The position numbers were made by a program, and so were the translations under genes. 34,177 bases of DNA, from assembly GCF_024129435.1 (NCBI RefSeq), contig NZ_JAMXXN010000026.1, positions 1 to 34,177 of the forward strand, given 5' to 3'. How positions within the stretch are numbered: position 1 is the first letter of the stretch; every line of letters starts with the position of its first letter. Under the pieces are notes generated by a model. That model saw only the letters and a list, made by a program, of their open reading frames with translations, did not search any database and was not told where the DNA came from. Of this stretch, positions 17,281-24,841 are shown piece by piece. This DNA is from Acinetobacter lwoffii. Its GTDB lineage: Bacteria; Pseudomonadota; Gammaproteobacteria; Pseudomonadales; Moraxellaceae.

Positions 17281-17550
17281 ATGGCTTTAACTAACGCAGA
17301 TCGCGCAGAGATCATGGCTAAATTCGCTCGCGCTGAAAACGACACTGGTTCACCAGAAGTTCAAGTAGCTCTTTTAACTGCTCAAATCAATGATTTACAA
17401 GGTCACTTTAAAGAGCATAAACACGACCATCATAGCCGTCGCGGTCTAATCCGTATGGTTAACCAACGTCGTAAGCTACTTGACTACCTTAACGGTAAAG
17501 ACCACGGTCGTTATGTAGCATTGATCGGTGCTTTAGGTTTACGTCGTTAA
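17281..17550 (+). CDS. rpsO: 30S ribosomal protein S15
   Basis: Primary 16S rRNA-binding protein of the small subunit platform. It has the exact family length of 89 aa and the hallmark sequences [33 protein letters not shown] and [18 protein letters not shown] precedes the ATG. Codon choice is that of a highly expressed gene. It is followed by pnp, the usual rpsO-pnp pairing, with a 254-base structured spacer. Confidence 0.98.
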   Translation: MALTNADRAEIMAKFARAENDTGSPEVQVALLTAQINDLQGHFKEHKHDHHSRRGLIRMVNQRRKLLDYLNGKDHGRYVALIGALGLRR

Positions 17551-17615
17551 TTCGATTTAAACTTTATTTTCGGGTGTATTGCATGCTTTGTGCTGTATTA
17601 CTGAAAACTAAAGTC

Positions 17616-17636
17616 GGCTTAGCTTTGCGCTGAGCC
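17616..17636 (+). promoter_or_regulatory. First hairpin of the rpsO-pnp spacer
   Basis: GGCTTAG (17616-17622) pairs with CTGAGCC (17630-17636) with one G-U, loop of seven. It stands next to the stronger hairpin at 17641-17665; together they resemble the RNase III-cut leader structures through which PNPase limits its own mRNA in E. coli. Confidence 0.4.
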
Positions 17637-17640
17637 AGTG

Positions 17641-17673
17641 GAAGGGGCGAATGTTTCGCTCCTTCTTTGTGTT
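17641..17673 (+). terminator. Strong hairpin with T-rich tail after rpsO
   Basis: GAAGGGGCGA (17641-17650) pairs with TCGCTCCTTC (17656-17665), one G-U, then TTGTGTTT. It could be a partial terminator of rpsO or an RNase III processing site in the pnp leader. Confidence 0.55.
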
Positions 17674-17742
17674 TAAAAATAGTATTTAATCTGGTGAGGT
17701 CGGCTTCTAAGCTTTGTCATTTACTCGTCCATATGGTCATGA

Positions 17743-17772
17743 ATGCCAAACCTTAGGGGTCTCCACTAGAAT
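17743..17772 (+). promoter_or_regulatory. Weak candidate promoter of pnp
   Basis: -10 TAGAAT (17767-17772) with a poor -35 ATGCCA (17743-17748), 18-base spacer. A start near 17779 would give pnp a short leader lacking the two upstream hairpins. Confidence 0.3.
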
Positions 17773-17804
17773 AATTGTTCACAAGAACTAGGAAAAAATA
17801 AAAC

Positions 17805-19898
17805 ATGTCAATGTTTAATATTATTCGTAAAGAATTCCAATTCGGTCAGCACAACGTTATCTTGGAAACAGGTCGTGTTGCCCGTCAGGCAAACACTGTT
17901 GTGATCACCATGGGCGGCGTACAAGTACTTGTCGCTGTTGTGGCACAGCCTAAAGCAAAAGCAGGTCAAGACTTCTTCCCATTGACTGTAAACTATCAAG
18001 AAAAGCAATATGCTGCTGGTCGTATCCCGGGTGGTTATGGCAAGCGTGAAGGCCGTCAGTCTGAAGCTGAAACTTTGATTTCACGTCTGATTGACCGTCC
18101 AATTCGTCCGTTGTTCCCAGAAGGTTACTTCAACGAAATTCAAGTAACAGCCACTGTTATTTCTTCTGATAAGACAATGGATGCTGACATTGCTGCAATG
18201 TTGGGTACTTCAGCTGCATTGTCTATTGCTGGTACACCTTTCCGTGGTCCGATTGGTGGCGCGCGCGTTGGTTTAATCAACGGTGAATACATCCTGAACC
18301 CAAACCTTGAACAACTTAAAGAGTCTGATCTTGATCTTGTTGTTGCTGGTACTGAAACTGCAGTATTGATGGTTGAATCTGAAGCGAAAGAACTTTCAGA
18401 AGACCAAATGCTGGGCGCTGTATTGTTCGGTCATGACGAAATGCAAATTGCGATCCAGGCGATCAAAGAATTTGCTGCAGCTGCAGGCGCGGTTGAATCA
18501 ACTTGGGTTGCTCCAGTTAAAAACGAAGAACTTCTTGGTAAATTGAAAGAAGCATTCGAAGCGAAAATCTCTGAAGCTTACACGATTGCAGTTAAGCAAG
18601 ACCGTTATGCGGCACTTGACGCGCTTTATGCAGAAGCAGTTGCACAGTTCGTTCCTGAAAATGACGAAACTGGCATTGCAGAAGAAGTAAATGAGCTGTT
18701 CGAAGACCTTAAATACCGTACCGTTCGTGACAACATCCTGTCTGGTAAGCCACGTATCGATGGTCGTGATACCAAAACTGTTCGTGCAATCGACGTACAA
18801 GTAGGCGTATTGGATCGTGCTCACGGTTCTGCATTGTTCACACGTGGTGAAACTCAAGCCTTGGTCACAACGACTTTGGGTAATACACGTGATGCGTTGA
18901 TGGTGGATACCCTTGCAGGTACCAAAACTGACAACTTCATGTTGCACTACAACTTCCCTGCATACTCTGTAGGTGAAACAGGTCGTGAATCTGGTCCTAA
19001 GCGTCGTGAGATTGGTCATGGTCGTCTGGCACGTCGTGGTGTTCAAGCTGTACTTCCTGCGGCTGACCGCTTCCCGTATGTGATCCGTATCGTATCTGAC
19101 ATCACTGAATCTAACGGTTCGTCTTCAATGGCGTCTGTATGTGGTGCTTCATTATCATTGATGGATGCTGGTGTTCCACTGAAAGCACCAGTTGCGGGTA
19201 TCGCGATGGGTCTTGTGAAAGAAGGCGAGCGTTTCGCAGTTCTTTCTGACATCTTGGGTGATGAAGATCACTTGGGCGACATGGACTTTAAAGTAGCGGG
19301 TTCTGCAAACGGTATTACTGCGCTACAAATGGACATCAAGATCGAAGGCATCACTGAAGAGATCATGGAATCTGCATTGAACCAGGCTTATGCGGGTCGT
19401 ATGCACATCTTGAATGAGATGAACCAGGTGATTTCACGTGCGCGTCCTGAAATTTCGATGCACGCACCGACCTTCCAGGTGATCAACATCAACCCGGATA
19501 AAATCCGTGATGTGATCGGTAAAGGCGGCGCGACCATTCGTGCAATTACTGAAGAAACTAAAGCGGCGATTGATATCGAAGATAACGGTACAGTTCGCGT
19601 ATTTGGTGAAACTAAAGCGGCTGCGCAAGCTGCAGTTGCCAAGATTCAGGCACTTACGGCTGAAATCGAGCCAGGTACAATTTATACAGGTAAAGTGATT
19701 CGTATTGTTGAATTCGGTGCGTTCGTAAATATCCTGCCAGGTACTGATGGCTTACTTCACATCTCTCAAATCTCAAACGAACGCATTGCGAACGTGGCAG
19801 ATGTATTGAAAGAAGGTCAGGAAGTAAAAGTACAGGTTGCGGATGTTGATAACCGTGGCCGTATTAAATTAACGATGAAAGACATCGAACAAGTTTAA
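17805..19898 (+). CDS. pnp: Polyribonucleotide nucleotidyltransferase (PNPase)
   Basis: Phosphorolytic 3'-5' exoribonuclease of the RNA degradosome, which also adds heteropolymeric tails. At 697 aa it has normal length. Two RNase PH-like domains occupy about 1-210 and 310-540 (the core includes [14 protein letters not shown] and [18 protein letters not shown]), followed by a KH domain with the [12 protein letters not shown] loop (about 567-578) and a C-terminal S1 domain (from about 622, with [22 protein letters not shown]). AGGA lies 11 bases before the ATG. The gene follows rpsO; a tight terminator follows it. Codon usage is strongly biased, as expected for high expression. Confidence 0.98.
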   Translation: MSMFNIIRKEFQFGQHNVILETGRVARQANTVVITMGGVQVLVAVVAQPKAKAGQDFFPLTVNYQEKQYAAGRIPGGYGKREGRQSEAETLISRLIDRPIRPLFPEGYFNEIQVTATVISSDKTMDADIAAMLGTSAALSIAGTPFRGPIGGARVGLINGEYILNPNLEQLKESDLDLVVAGTETAVLMVESEAKELSEDQMLGAVLFGHDEMQIAIQAIKEFAAAAGAVESTWVAPVKNEELLGKLKEAFEAKISEAYTIAVKQDRYAALDALYAEAVAQFVPENDETGIAEEVNELFEDLKYRTVRDNILSGKPRIDGRDTKTVRAIDVQVGVLDRAHGSALFTRGETQALVTTTLGNTRDALMVDTLAGTKTDNFMLHYNFPAYSVGETGRESGPKRREIGHGRLARRGVQAVLPAADRFPYVIRIVSDITESNGSSSMASVCGASLSLMDAGVPLKAPVAGIAMGLVKEGERFAVLSDILGDEDHLGDMDFKVAGSANGITALQMDIKIEGITEEIMESALNQAYAGRMHILNEMNQVISRARPEISMHAPTFQVININPDKIRDVIGKGGATIRAITEETKAAIDIEDNGTVRVFGETKAAAQAAVAKIQALTAEIEPGTIYTGKVIRIVEFGAFVNILPGTDGLLHISQISNERIANVADVLKEGQEVKVQVADVDNRGRIKLTMKDIEQV

Positions 19899-19909
19899 TT
19901 CTTAAAAAT

Positions 19910-19935
19910 ATTCACATGGGAAAATTCATGTGAAT
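19910..19935 (+). promoter_or_regulatory. Perfect 9-bp hairpin just after the pnp stop
   Basis: ATTCACATG (19910-19918) and CATGTGAAT (19927-19935), 8-base loop, between the stop codon and the terminator. Likely a 3'-end stabilising stem. Confidence 0.5.
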
Positions 19936-19941
19936 AACAAT

Positions 19942-19997
19942 AAAAAAGCCCTGAGCTTGATCAAAGTGTTTATTTTGGCTGGCTCAGGGCTTTTTTT
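19942..19997 (+). terminator. Bidirectional terminator between pnp and the ydcH-like gene
   Basis: GCCCTGAGC (19948-19956) with GCTCAGGGC (19982-19990), A-run on the left and seven T on the right, so it can end both convergent transcripts. The 25-base loop is unusually long. Confidence 0.8.
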
Positions 19998-20036
19998 ATG
20001 CTTCAGTATTGGTCTGAATGTGGTGTTCAGTTGATC

Positions 20037-20300
20037 TCAGGTTAAGGGATCTGCTTCAGAGCTTTTTAACAAACGATAAATTTCATCTTTTAATTTCAGT
20101 TTTTTACGCTTGATCGCCTCAATATCATTGTTGATATGATTGACTGGATCAAGTTCAAGCTGGCTGATTTCTTTGTCCAACTCGTTATGTTCCTCGAATA
20201 ACTTGGCAAAATAGGGATTTTCCTCGCGAAGTTGCACAATCAAGTCGCGGTATTCGGGAAACATGTATTTGATTTTCTTATTGCAATCTTTGGTTTTCAT
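20037..20300 (-). CDS. YdcH-family small protein (DUF465)
   Basis: 87 aa, highly charged and helical. The sequence FPEYRDLIVQLREENPYFAKLFEEHNELDKEI, followed by VNHINNDIEAIKRKKLKLKDEIYRLL, is the typical DUF465/YdcH pattern: a short helical hairpin with Lys-rich second helix. Its biochemical role is unknown. It is convergent with pnp and shares the bidirectional terminator. No Shine-Dalgarno is obvious before ATG 20300. Confidence 0.85.
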   Translation of the reverse strand: MKTKDCNKKIKYMFPEYRDLIVQLREENPYFAKLFEEHNELDKEISQLELDPVNHINNDIEAIKRKKLKLKDEIYRLLKSSEADPLT

Positions 20301-20340
20301 AGGGATTCTTATACTCTAATCATAAAATTAAATATAAATA

Positions 20341-20379
20341 TGTTCTGATCTGCACTGAAAAATGCAGATCGACAGAACA
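20341..20379 (-). terminator. Hairpin terminator of cbpM
   Basis: TGTTCTGATCTGCA (20341-20354) pairs with 20363-20379 with a 3-base bulge, loop CTGAAAAA. Read on the minus strand it lies just past the cbpM stop and is followed by AT-rich sequence rather than a clean T-run. Confidence 0.55.
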
Positions 20380-20389
20380 TGAAAAGGAT

Positions 20390-20719
20390 TTACTTGAAGT
20401 GCAAATGTTTGACCTCGCGGCGTAACTCCTGCACTTCATCAATGAGGTCCAGCATCATGGCAACGGCGCTAAATGAGGCATCAAAATCGCGTTGCAGGCG
20501 ATAGGCGCGTTGTGCACGCGAGATATCTTCACCGAGGAAAGTGCTGGTCGGGGTTGTAGAACGATTGGGTAAAATTCCATGTTCAATTAACTGCATGACC
20601 CATTCCGGGCTTTGTCCACAGGCTTCTGCAAAGTGGATCAAGTCAAATGAACGATCGTCCATAATTTCTGAGGGGGTATAACCGTGGGAAAAACTTTCTT
20701 GGTACTGAATCGTAGTCAT
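20390..20719 (-). CDS. cbpM: CbpM-like chaperone modulator
   Basis: 109 aa. FDLIHFAEACGQSPEWVMQLIEHGIL near the front is a MerR-like helix pattern, and ISRAQRAYRLQRDFDASFSAVAMMLDLIDEVQELRREV matches the CbpM shape (E. coli: [35 protein letters not shown]). CbpM binds the J-domain of the DnaK co-chaperone CbpA and inhibits it. ATG 20719 is fixed by AAGGAG eight bases upstream; a longer frame to 20803 has no such site. The usual neighbour cbpA is absent on either side here, so its partner must be encoded elsewhere or be another J-protein. Confidence 0.82.
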   Translation of the reverse strand: MTTIQYQESFSHGYTPSEIMDDRSFDLIHFAEACGQSPEWVMQLIEHGILPNRSTTPTSTFLGEDISRAQRAYRLQRDFDASFSAVAMMLDLIDEVQELRREVKHLHFK

Positions 20720-21203
20720 GGGTCTACTCCTTAAACAGCCAAGTGTGCAAAATCCGGAGAAAGGGAAGGTGCTAAAATAGAACGCTTTCCAATCCTTGGA
20801 CATGCAGACTCAGAGTGATGACTCAAATGATCATGAGTGAAGAGTCGGGATGTGCCAGTAGTTGATGGATCAGTCGGTCTGACCGGATATCTATCAGCAG
20901 CATGCGAGGCAAAGAAGGTTAAAGCTGAAGTTGTTTTTATAATTTTATGTGTTATCGACAAAGCGTATTCAATCACTTTCCTGTGTTGAATAGAGGGCGC
21001 CATATCAGGGCTGCAAAGCAGACCAGAGGGCAAAATTGAACGAGGCTGAAGATTGATCATCATAAGTGGATAAAAAATAACCGTCTTCGATCCATTATTA
21101 TGACTTTGCCTGCTCCAAAACAGTTTTTATTTGTACCTTATTGTTTCAAATCATGACAAAGAAAAAAGCCCCTGATATAGGGGCTTTGAAAATCTTTCTG
21201 AAA
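20720..21203. other. 484-base spacer upstream of cbpM
   Basis: No recognisable gene. A minus-strand open frame of 110 codons (20731-21063) is present but has no ribosome-binding site and low-complexity, unprotein-like sequence; its stop overlaps the cbpM Shine-Dalgarno. AGTGGATAA at 21064-21072 is one base off a DnaA box. AT-rich DNA around 20930-20960 probably carries the cbpM promoter, which I cannot define. The DUF2147 terminator lies at 21162-21187. Confidence 0.45.
21162..21187 (-). terminator. Rho-independent terminator of the DUF2147 gene
   Basis: AAAGCCCCT (21165-21173) with AGGGGCTTT (21179-21187), loop of five. On the minus strand the stem is followed by a T-run. Confidence 0.88.
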
Positions 21204-21665
21204 TTAATATTTTACCCAAGTAACACTGCGACCAATTACCGATACCCCCACATAACCACGCAAGGTCAGACGTTTACCATTAGCACTTAAGCGTGCTTTA
21301 CCTTTGTAAACTTTCCCACTGATCGGATCAAGCACTTTGCCATCATGGTATTCACGCGGCTTTTTAGGATCTGCCTTAAAATCCCAGATAAACGGCAGGC
21401 CTAGAAAAGGTTTGTTCTTAAGCTGACCTGGACATTTATGACAGATCCCCATTTTTTCTGCGCCAGGCAAGCTGCGTGTTTCGACAATCACTCCTTCATA
21501 ACTGCCATCTGCTTTCTTGCGAATTTCCACATCCGCACGAGAATAGCCCGATTGATCATCGATGGTTTTCCATTTACCCAATAATGGATCTTCATAGGCA
21601 AAGGCCAAGCTAGAGACTGCGGCCAGACTTATCCCCATTAGTAGAGTATTCAATAATTTTCTCAT
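21204..21665 (-). CDS. Secreted DUF2147-family protein
   Basis: 153 aa. Residues 1-23 form a Sec signal peptide (RK, then hydrophobic LLNTLLMGISLAAVSSLAFA, cleavage after AFA). The mature part opens with DPLLGKWKTIDDQSG and contains IWDFKADPKKPREYHDGKVLDPISGKVYKGK and a closing GRSVTWVKY, the typical DUF2147 pattern. It probably folds as a small beta-barrel in the periplasm. CHKC in the middle could form a disulphide. No molecular function is established to my knowledge. AGG lies six bases before the ATG; it has its own candidate promoter and terminator, so it seems monocistronic. Confidence 0.88.
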   Translation of the reverse strand: MRKLLNTLLMGISLAAVSSLAFAYEDPLLGKWKTIDDQSGYSRADVEIRKKADGSYEGVIVETRSLPGAEKMGICHKCPGQLKNKPFLGLPFIWDFKADPKKPREYHDGKVLDPISGKVYKGKARLSANGKRLTLRGYVGVSVIGRSVTWVKY

Positions 21666-21713
21666 AACATACCTGTTAAATTGATGATGTATTCATTTTA
21701 GAATTATTGCTCT

Positions 21714-21742
21714 AATTTATTTTAAAAGCATAATTAAATCAA
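21714..21742 (-). promoter_or_regulatory. Candidate promoter of the DUF2147 gene
   Basis: On the minus strand: -35 TTGATT (21742-21737), 17 bases, -10 TAAATT (21719-21714), about 45 bases before the start codon. Confidence 0.4.
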
Positions 21743-21938
21743 GAGTATGAACTGTGCGGTCTTTCTCATAATTTTTTGAAAATGATGAATATTCAGGTTT
21801 TGTTAGTGTGAATAATCTTATAATTTAAAAGGGATTCTTAGATTGGATTTACAGGAGAGTTTGATTCAGGGGGTAGACAGGTTTTCTACTGTAGGGGAAT
21901 ACGCTTTGTTGAGCTCAGTCACCTAGATTTTAAAACAT

Positions 21939-21965
21939 AAAAAAAGCATTCCTGGGAATGCTTTT
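21939..21965 (-). terminator. Rho-independent terminator of hslO
   Basis: AAAAGCATTCC (21942-21952) with GGAATGCTTTT (21955-21965); on the minus strand the stem runs into seven T. Confidence 0.88.
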
Positions 21966-21986
21966 AAACTTAAGGATTCGAACTGC

Positions 21987-22862
21987 TTAGCTCAGGTGTT
22001 TACCAAATAGGCCCAAGGCTTCTTCAGCAGTAAAAGTATATTGGCTATTACAGAACTGACAGTCCATCTCGATCGGATTCTGGAATTCCAGCGTTTCACG
22101 GATCGACTCTATTCCGATTTGCTGTAAAGCGACTGCACAACGCTCTTTAGAGCAGGTACAACCAAACTTCAACACTTCCGTATCTGGCAGACGCACTTCT
22201 TCTTCGTTATATAAACGGTACAGAATATCAGTGGCTTGCAAACCGACTAACTCTTCAGTTTTTAGAGTCTCTGTGAGCATGGTCAGACGTGGCCATAGAT
22301 CTTCATCTACCCGGCGTTGTTCTTCTTCACTATTACGTGGTAATAACTGAATCAGTAAACCACCTGCACGCTGATGGTCACTTGCCAGTACAATACGCGT
22401 CGGAATCTGTGCAGACAGGTCATAATACTGCATCAGACAGCCCGCCAGATTTTCTTTATCAAGGGGTACAATCCCCTGATAACGCTCACCAAATTCTGGT
22501 TCGATATTGATGAACAGCACCGGAGAGGTGAGTGATTTCAAGACCGTACTGCTGTCTTCACCGACCAGAAAGTGCGGATCTTCTTCATAGTCAGCCAGAG
22601 CGCGAACTTCACCCAAATGGTTACATTCAGCCATAGCCCATTTAAATGTGCCCGATGCCTGAATTTGCAGGCTGATACGCCCTTTAATCTTCAATGTGCT
22701 GGCCAGCAGTGCAGTGGCACTAAGCATTTCACCTAGCAGGATTTTAACTGCAGGCGCATAGTCACGTTGCGCTAAAATGGTTTGTAAAGCTTCTTCAAGA
22801 TGCACCACTTCACCACGAACAGGGCTATCTTCAATAAAAAAGCGTTGGCGTAAATCAGACAT
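21987..22862 (-). CDS. hslO: Hsp33, redox-regulated holdase chaperone
   Basis: Cytosolic chaperone activated when oxidants release zinc from its four-cysteine C-terminal domain. All four zinc ligands are present: C235 and C237 (CTC) with C268 and C271 (CQFC). The N-terminal substrate domain has the family features, including ILLGEMLSATALLASTLK and GGLLIQLLP. At 291 aa it has normal length. The start is ATG 22862, with GGAG six bases upstream; an ATG four codons earlier lacks a site. It lies 51 bases downstream of the Kef-type antiporter in the same direction and may be the last gene of a priA-kef-hslO transcript. Confidence 0.96.
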   Translation of the reverse strand: MSDLRQRFFIEDSPVRGEVVHLEEALQTILAQRDYAPAVKILLGEMLSATALLASTLKIKGRISLQIQASGTFKWAMAECNHLGEVRALADYEEDPHFLVGEDSSTVLKSLTSPVLFINIEPEFGERYQGIVPLDKENLAGCLMQYYDLSAQIPTRIVLASDHQRAGGLLIQLLPRNSEEEQRRVDEDLWPRLTMLTETLKTEELVGLQATDILYRLYNEEEVRLPDTEVLKFGCTCSKERCAVALQQIGIESIRETLEFQNPIEMDCQFCNSQYTFTAEEALGLFGKHLS

Positions 22863-22912
22863 AAAATTCTCCATAACCCTGCTTTAATGGTGTCATTATT
22901 GTAAAACACAAG

Positions 22913-24766
22913 TTAGGACAGTTCATCTCTTAACGTATTAATTCCTGCGCCGTTTGTATCCTGTTGCTGCTGTGTATCCTGTTTTTGTGCTTTATGGCGT
23001 TGATCCTGGGCAAACAGATGCTCCAGTTCAGCCAAACTGCTCCGCTGATTTTCATAATTTGGATGTTCATCCGGATTCAGATAATATTGGCTGTTGAGCA
23101 GCTTTTCATCCTGTTCGCGGAAGTTTTGAATCTGTTGCTGGCTGTCTTCGGGAGCAGGATTGAGCTGGTTTAGTAAGGCCTGACTGAGTTCCAAGGCGGA
23201 AAGATAAGTTTCACGCCAGATGTGTTTCACACCCAAATCCTGCAATAAATGCACATGATGCCGGTCACGGGCGCGGACCCATAAACAGGTTTCAGGATAA
23301 TTCAGCCGCAGATGCCGCACGATCAGCATCGAGTCTTCAATATCGTCAATCGCCACAATCACCTGTTGCGCTGTGGTAATGCCGGTCTGTATCAAGGCTT
23401 CCGGCTCTGTTGCATCTGCCTGATAGAAAGGAATATCGTACTGCGCCAGAAGTTCAGTGGCTTGCACATTGCTGTCCATGACACTAAATGCATGCTGCTG
23501 TTGCAGTAAAATCCGGGCAATAATCTGTCCGAAGCGGCCAAAGCCAATCAGCAGGATTGGTGTATGGGCTTGAGGATTGAGATCAGTTTCGAAGGTCGCT
23601 GCCAGATGATTGTGACGATCCAGATGCGGTAGGATCTGACTGTGCAATAACCAATAAAATGCTGGCGTCAGCAGCAAGGAAAAACTCACCATCCACAGCA
23701 AGGGAGAGAGCAGATCGGCCGGAATAATCTGGTCGGATACTGCAATCACCAGTGCCAGTAAGGCAAATTCGCCGCCTTGCGCCAGACTGGCTGCTAACAA
23801 GGTGCTATTGCGCCAGCTATTTTGATGATAACGCGCCAATGCCAGACTGATTGCAAACTTGCCCAAGATTAAAATGAGGGTGCCACCGAGAATCATCCAA
23901 GGGAAATTGAGCAGATCAGCTAAGTGCAGTGACATGCCCAGACTGATAAAGGCTAGGCCCATCAACAGACCCTGAAAAGGCCGAATCGCGCTTTCTACCT
24001 CAGGCCGGAAATCTGAATCTGCCAGTAAAATGCCGGCAAATAAGGCACCGAGAAATAGATTCAGGCCGAGGGTATTCATTAACACCAACAATGCCAAGGT
24101 CACCGCAATCGCTACAATCGCATGCAGTTCGTGACTGCCACTTTTAGCAATCCAGCGATACAACGGCTGCATCAAGTAACGATTACACAGGAACAGACCG
24201 CTTAACGTCGCGATGAGGGCAGCAAAGTAGGCCACGCCATGTTCGGTCGAGCGAATCCCGGCAAATAAGGGAATGGCTGCAATCACCAGAATGGCCAACA
24301 GAGCATGAATCAGCAGAATCGAATAGGCTTGCTGACCATAGCTGGTGGCGAACTGTTCCTGATGATTGAGATGTTGAATCACCAAAGTCAGGGCGGACAA
24401 ACTGCCGGCGAGTCCAATTACAATGCTGGCGAGTAGGCTTTGCTGAAGGAAAACCCAGGCCATGAGCGTGAAAATCAGGGTGCTGATTAGTACCTGTAAA
24501 GCAGCCATCATCCACAGGGAGGGATTAATCTGCACAATGCGTTGTGGTCTGAGTTGCAGGCCGATCCAGAACATCAGTGCCATCAGGCTGACTTGCATGA
24601 AACTACTCATGACTTCGGGTGTCTGAATCAGGTGCAAAAGGCTTGGACTTAAGATGATCCCTGTTAACAGATAGCCCAGCACACTTGGCAATCTGAGCCT
24701 TTTACTCAGTGGCACTATCAACAGTGCAATGACCAGAACCAGTGTTATTTGTAACAGTATCGACAT
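22913..24766 (-). CDS. KefB/KefC-type cation:proton antiporter (CPA2) with TrkA-N domain
   Basis: 617 aa inner-membrane protein. About twelve hydrophobic segments fill residues 1-385; LNLFLGALFAGILLADSDFRPEVESAIRPFQGLLMGLAFISLGMSL follows the KefC core. A cytosolic Rossmann domain begins near 400 with GFGRFG and binds NAD(H)/nucleotides (TrkA-N). In E. coli KefB/KefC release K+ when glutathione adducts form, acidifying the cell during electrophile stress; YbaL is a related alternative, so I leave the symbol blank. No KefF/KefG-like ancillary gene is in the window. The C-terminal 40 residues are Gln-rich and probably flexible. The gene is 75 bases from priA and 51 from hslO. Confidence 0.9.
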   Translation of the reverse strand: MSILLQITLVLVIALLIVPLSKRLRLPSVLGYLLTGIILSPSLLHLIQTPEVMSSFMQVSLMALMFWIGLQLRPQRIVQINPSLWMMAALQVLISTLIFTLMAWVFLQQSLLASIVIGLAGSLSALTLVIQHLNHQEQFATSYGQQAYSILLIHALLAILVIAAIPLFAGIRSTEHGVAYFAALIATLSGLFLCNRYLMQPLYRWIAKSGSHELHAIVAIAVTLALLVLMNTLGLNLFLGALFAGILLADSDFRPEVESAIRPFQGLLMGLAFISLGMSLHLADLLNFPWMILGGTLILILGKFAISLALARYHQNSWRNSTLLAASLAQGGEFALLALVIAVSDQIIPADLLSPLLWMVSFSLLLTPAFYWLLHSQILPHLDRHNHLAATFETDLNPQAHTPILLIGFGRFGQIIARILLQQQHAFSVMDSNVQATELLAQYDIPFYQADATEPEALIQTGITTAQQVIVAIDDIEDSMLIVRHLRLNYPETCLWVRARDRHHVHLLQDLGVKHIWRETYLSALELSQALLNQLNPAPEDSQQQIQNFREQDEKLLNSQYYLNPDEHPNYENQRSSLAELEHLFAQDQRHKAQKQDTQQQQDTNGAGINTLRDELS

Positions 24767-24841
24767 TTTCCTGCCCTAAATTTATTCTTGATCCAGACTT
24801 GCAGTTTCGTATTCCAGATCGATCCTCAGGCGCAATATCTT

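Larger units (their letters stand above)
21666..21986 (-). other. Spacer between hslO and the DUF2147 gene
   Basis: AT-rich and without a reading frame of note. It holds the hslO terminator (21939-21965) and the candidate DUF2147 promoter (21714-21742). Confidence 0.6.

Noticed and set aside
18498..19046. 182-codon minus-strand frame inside pnp
   Set aside because: Cys/Thr-rich translation typical of the reverse of a highly expressed gene; antisense to the PNPase core.
20720..20803. Longer N-terminus for CbpM
   Set aside because: The AAGGAG site places the start at 20719, and the extra residues do not resemble the family.
20731..21063. 110-codon minus-strand frame upstream of cbpM
   Set aside because: No ribosome-binding site and no protein-like pattern; its stop overlaps the cbpM Shine-Dalgarno by chance.
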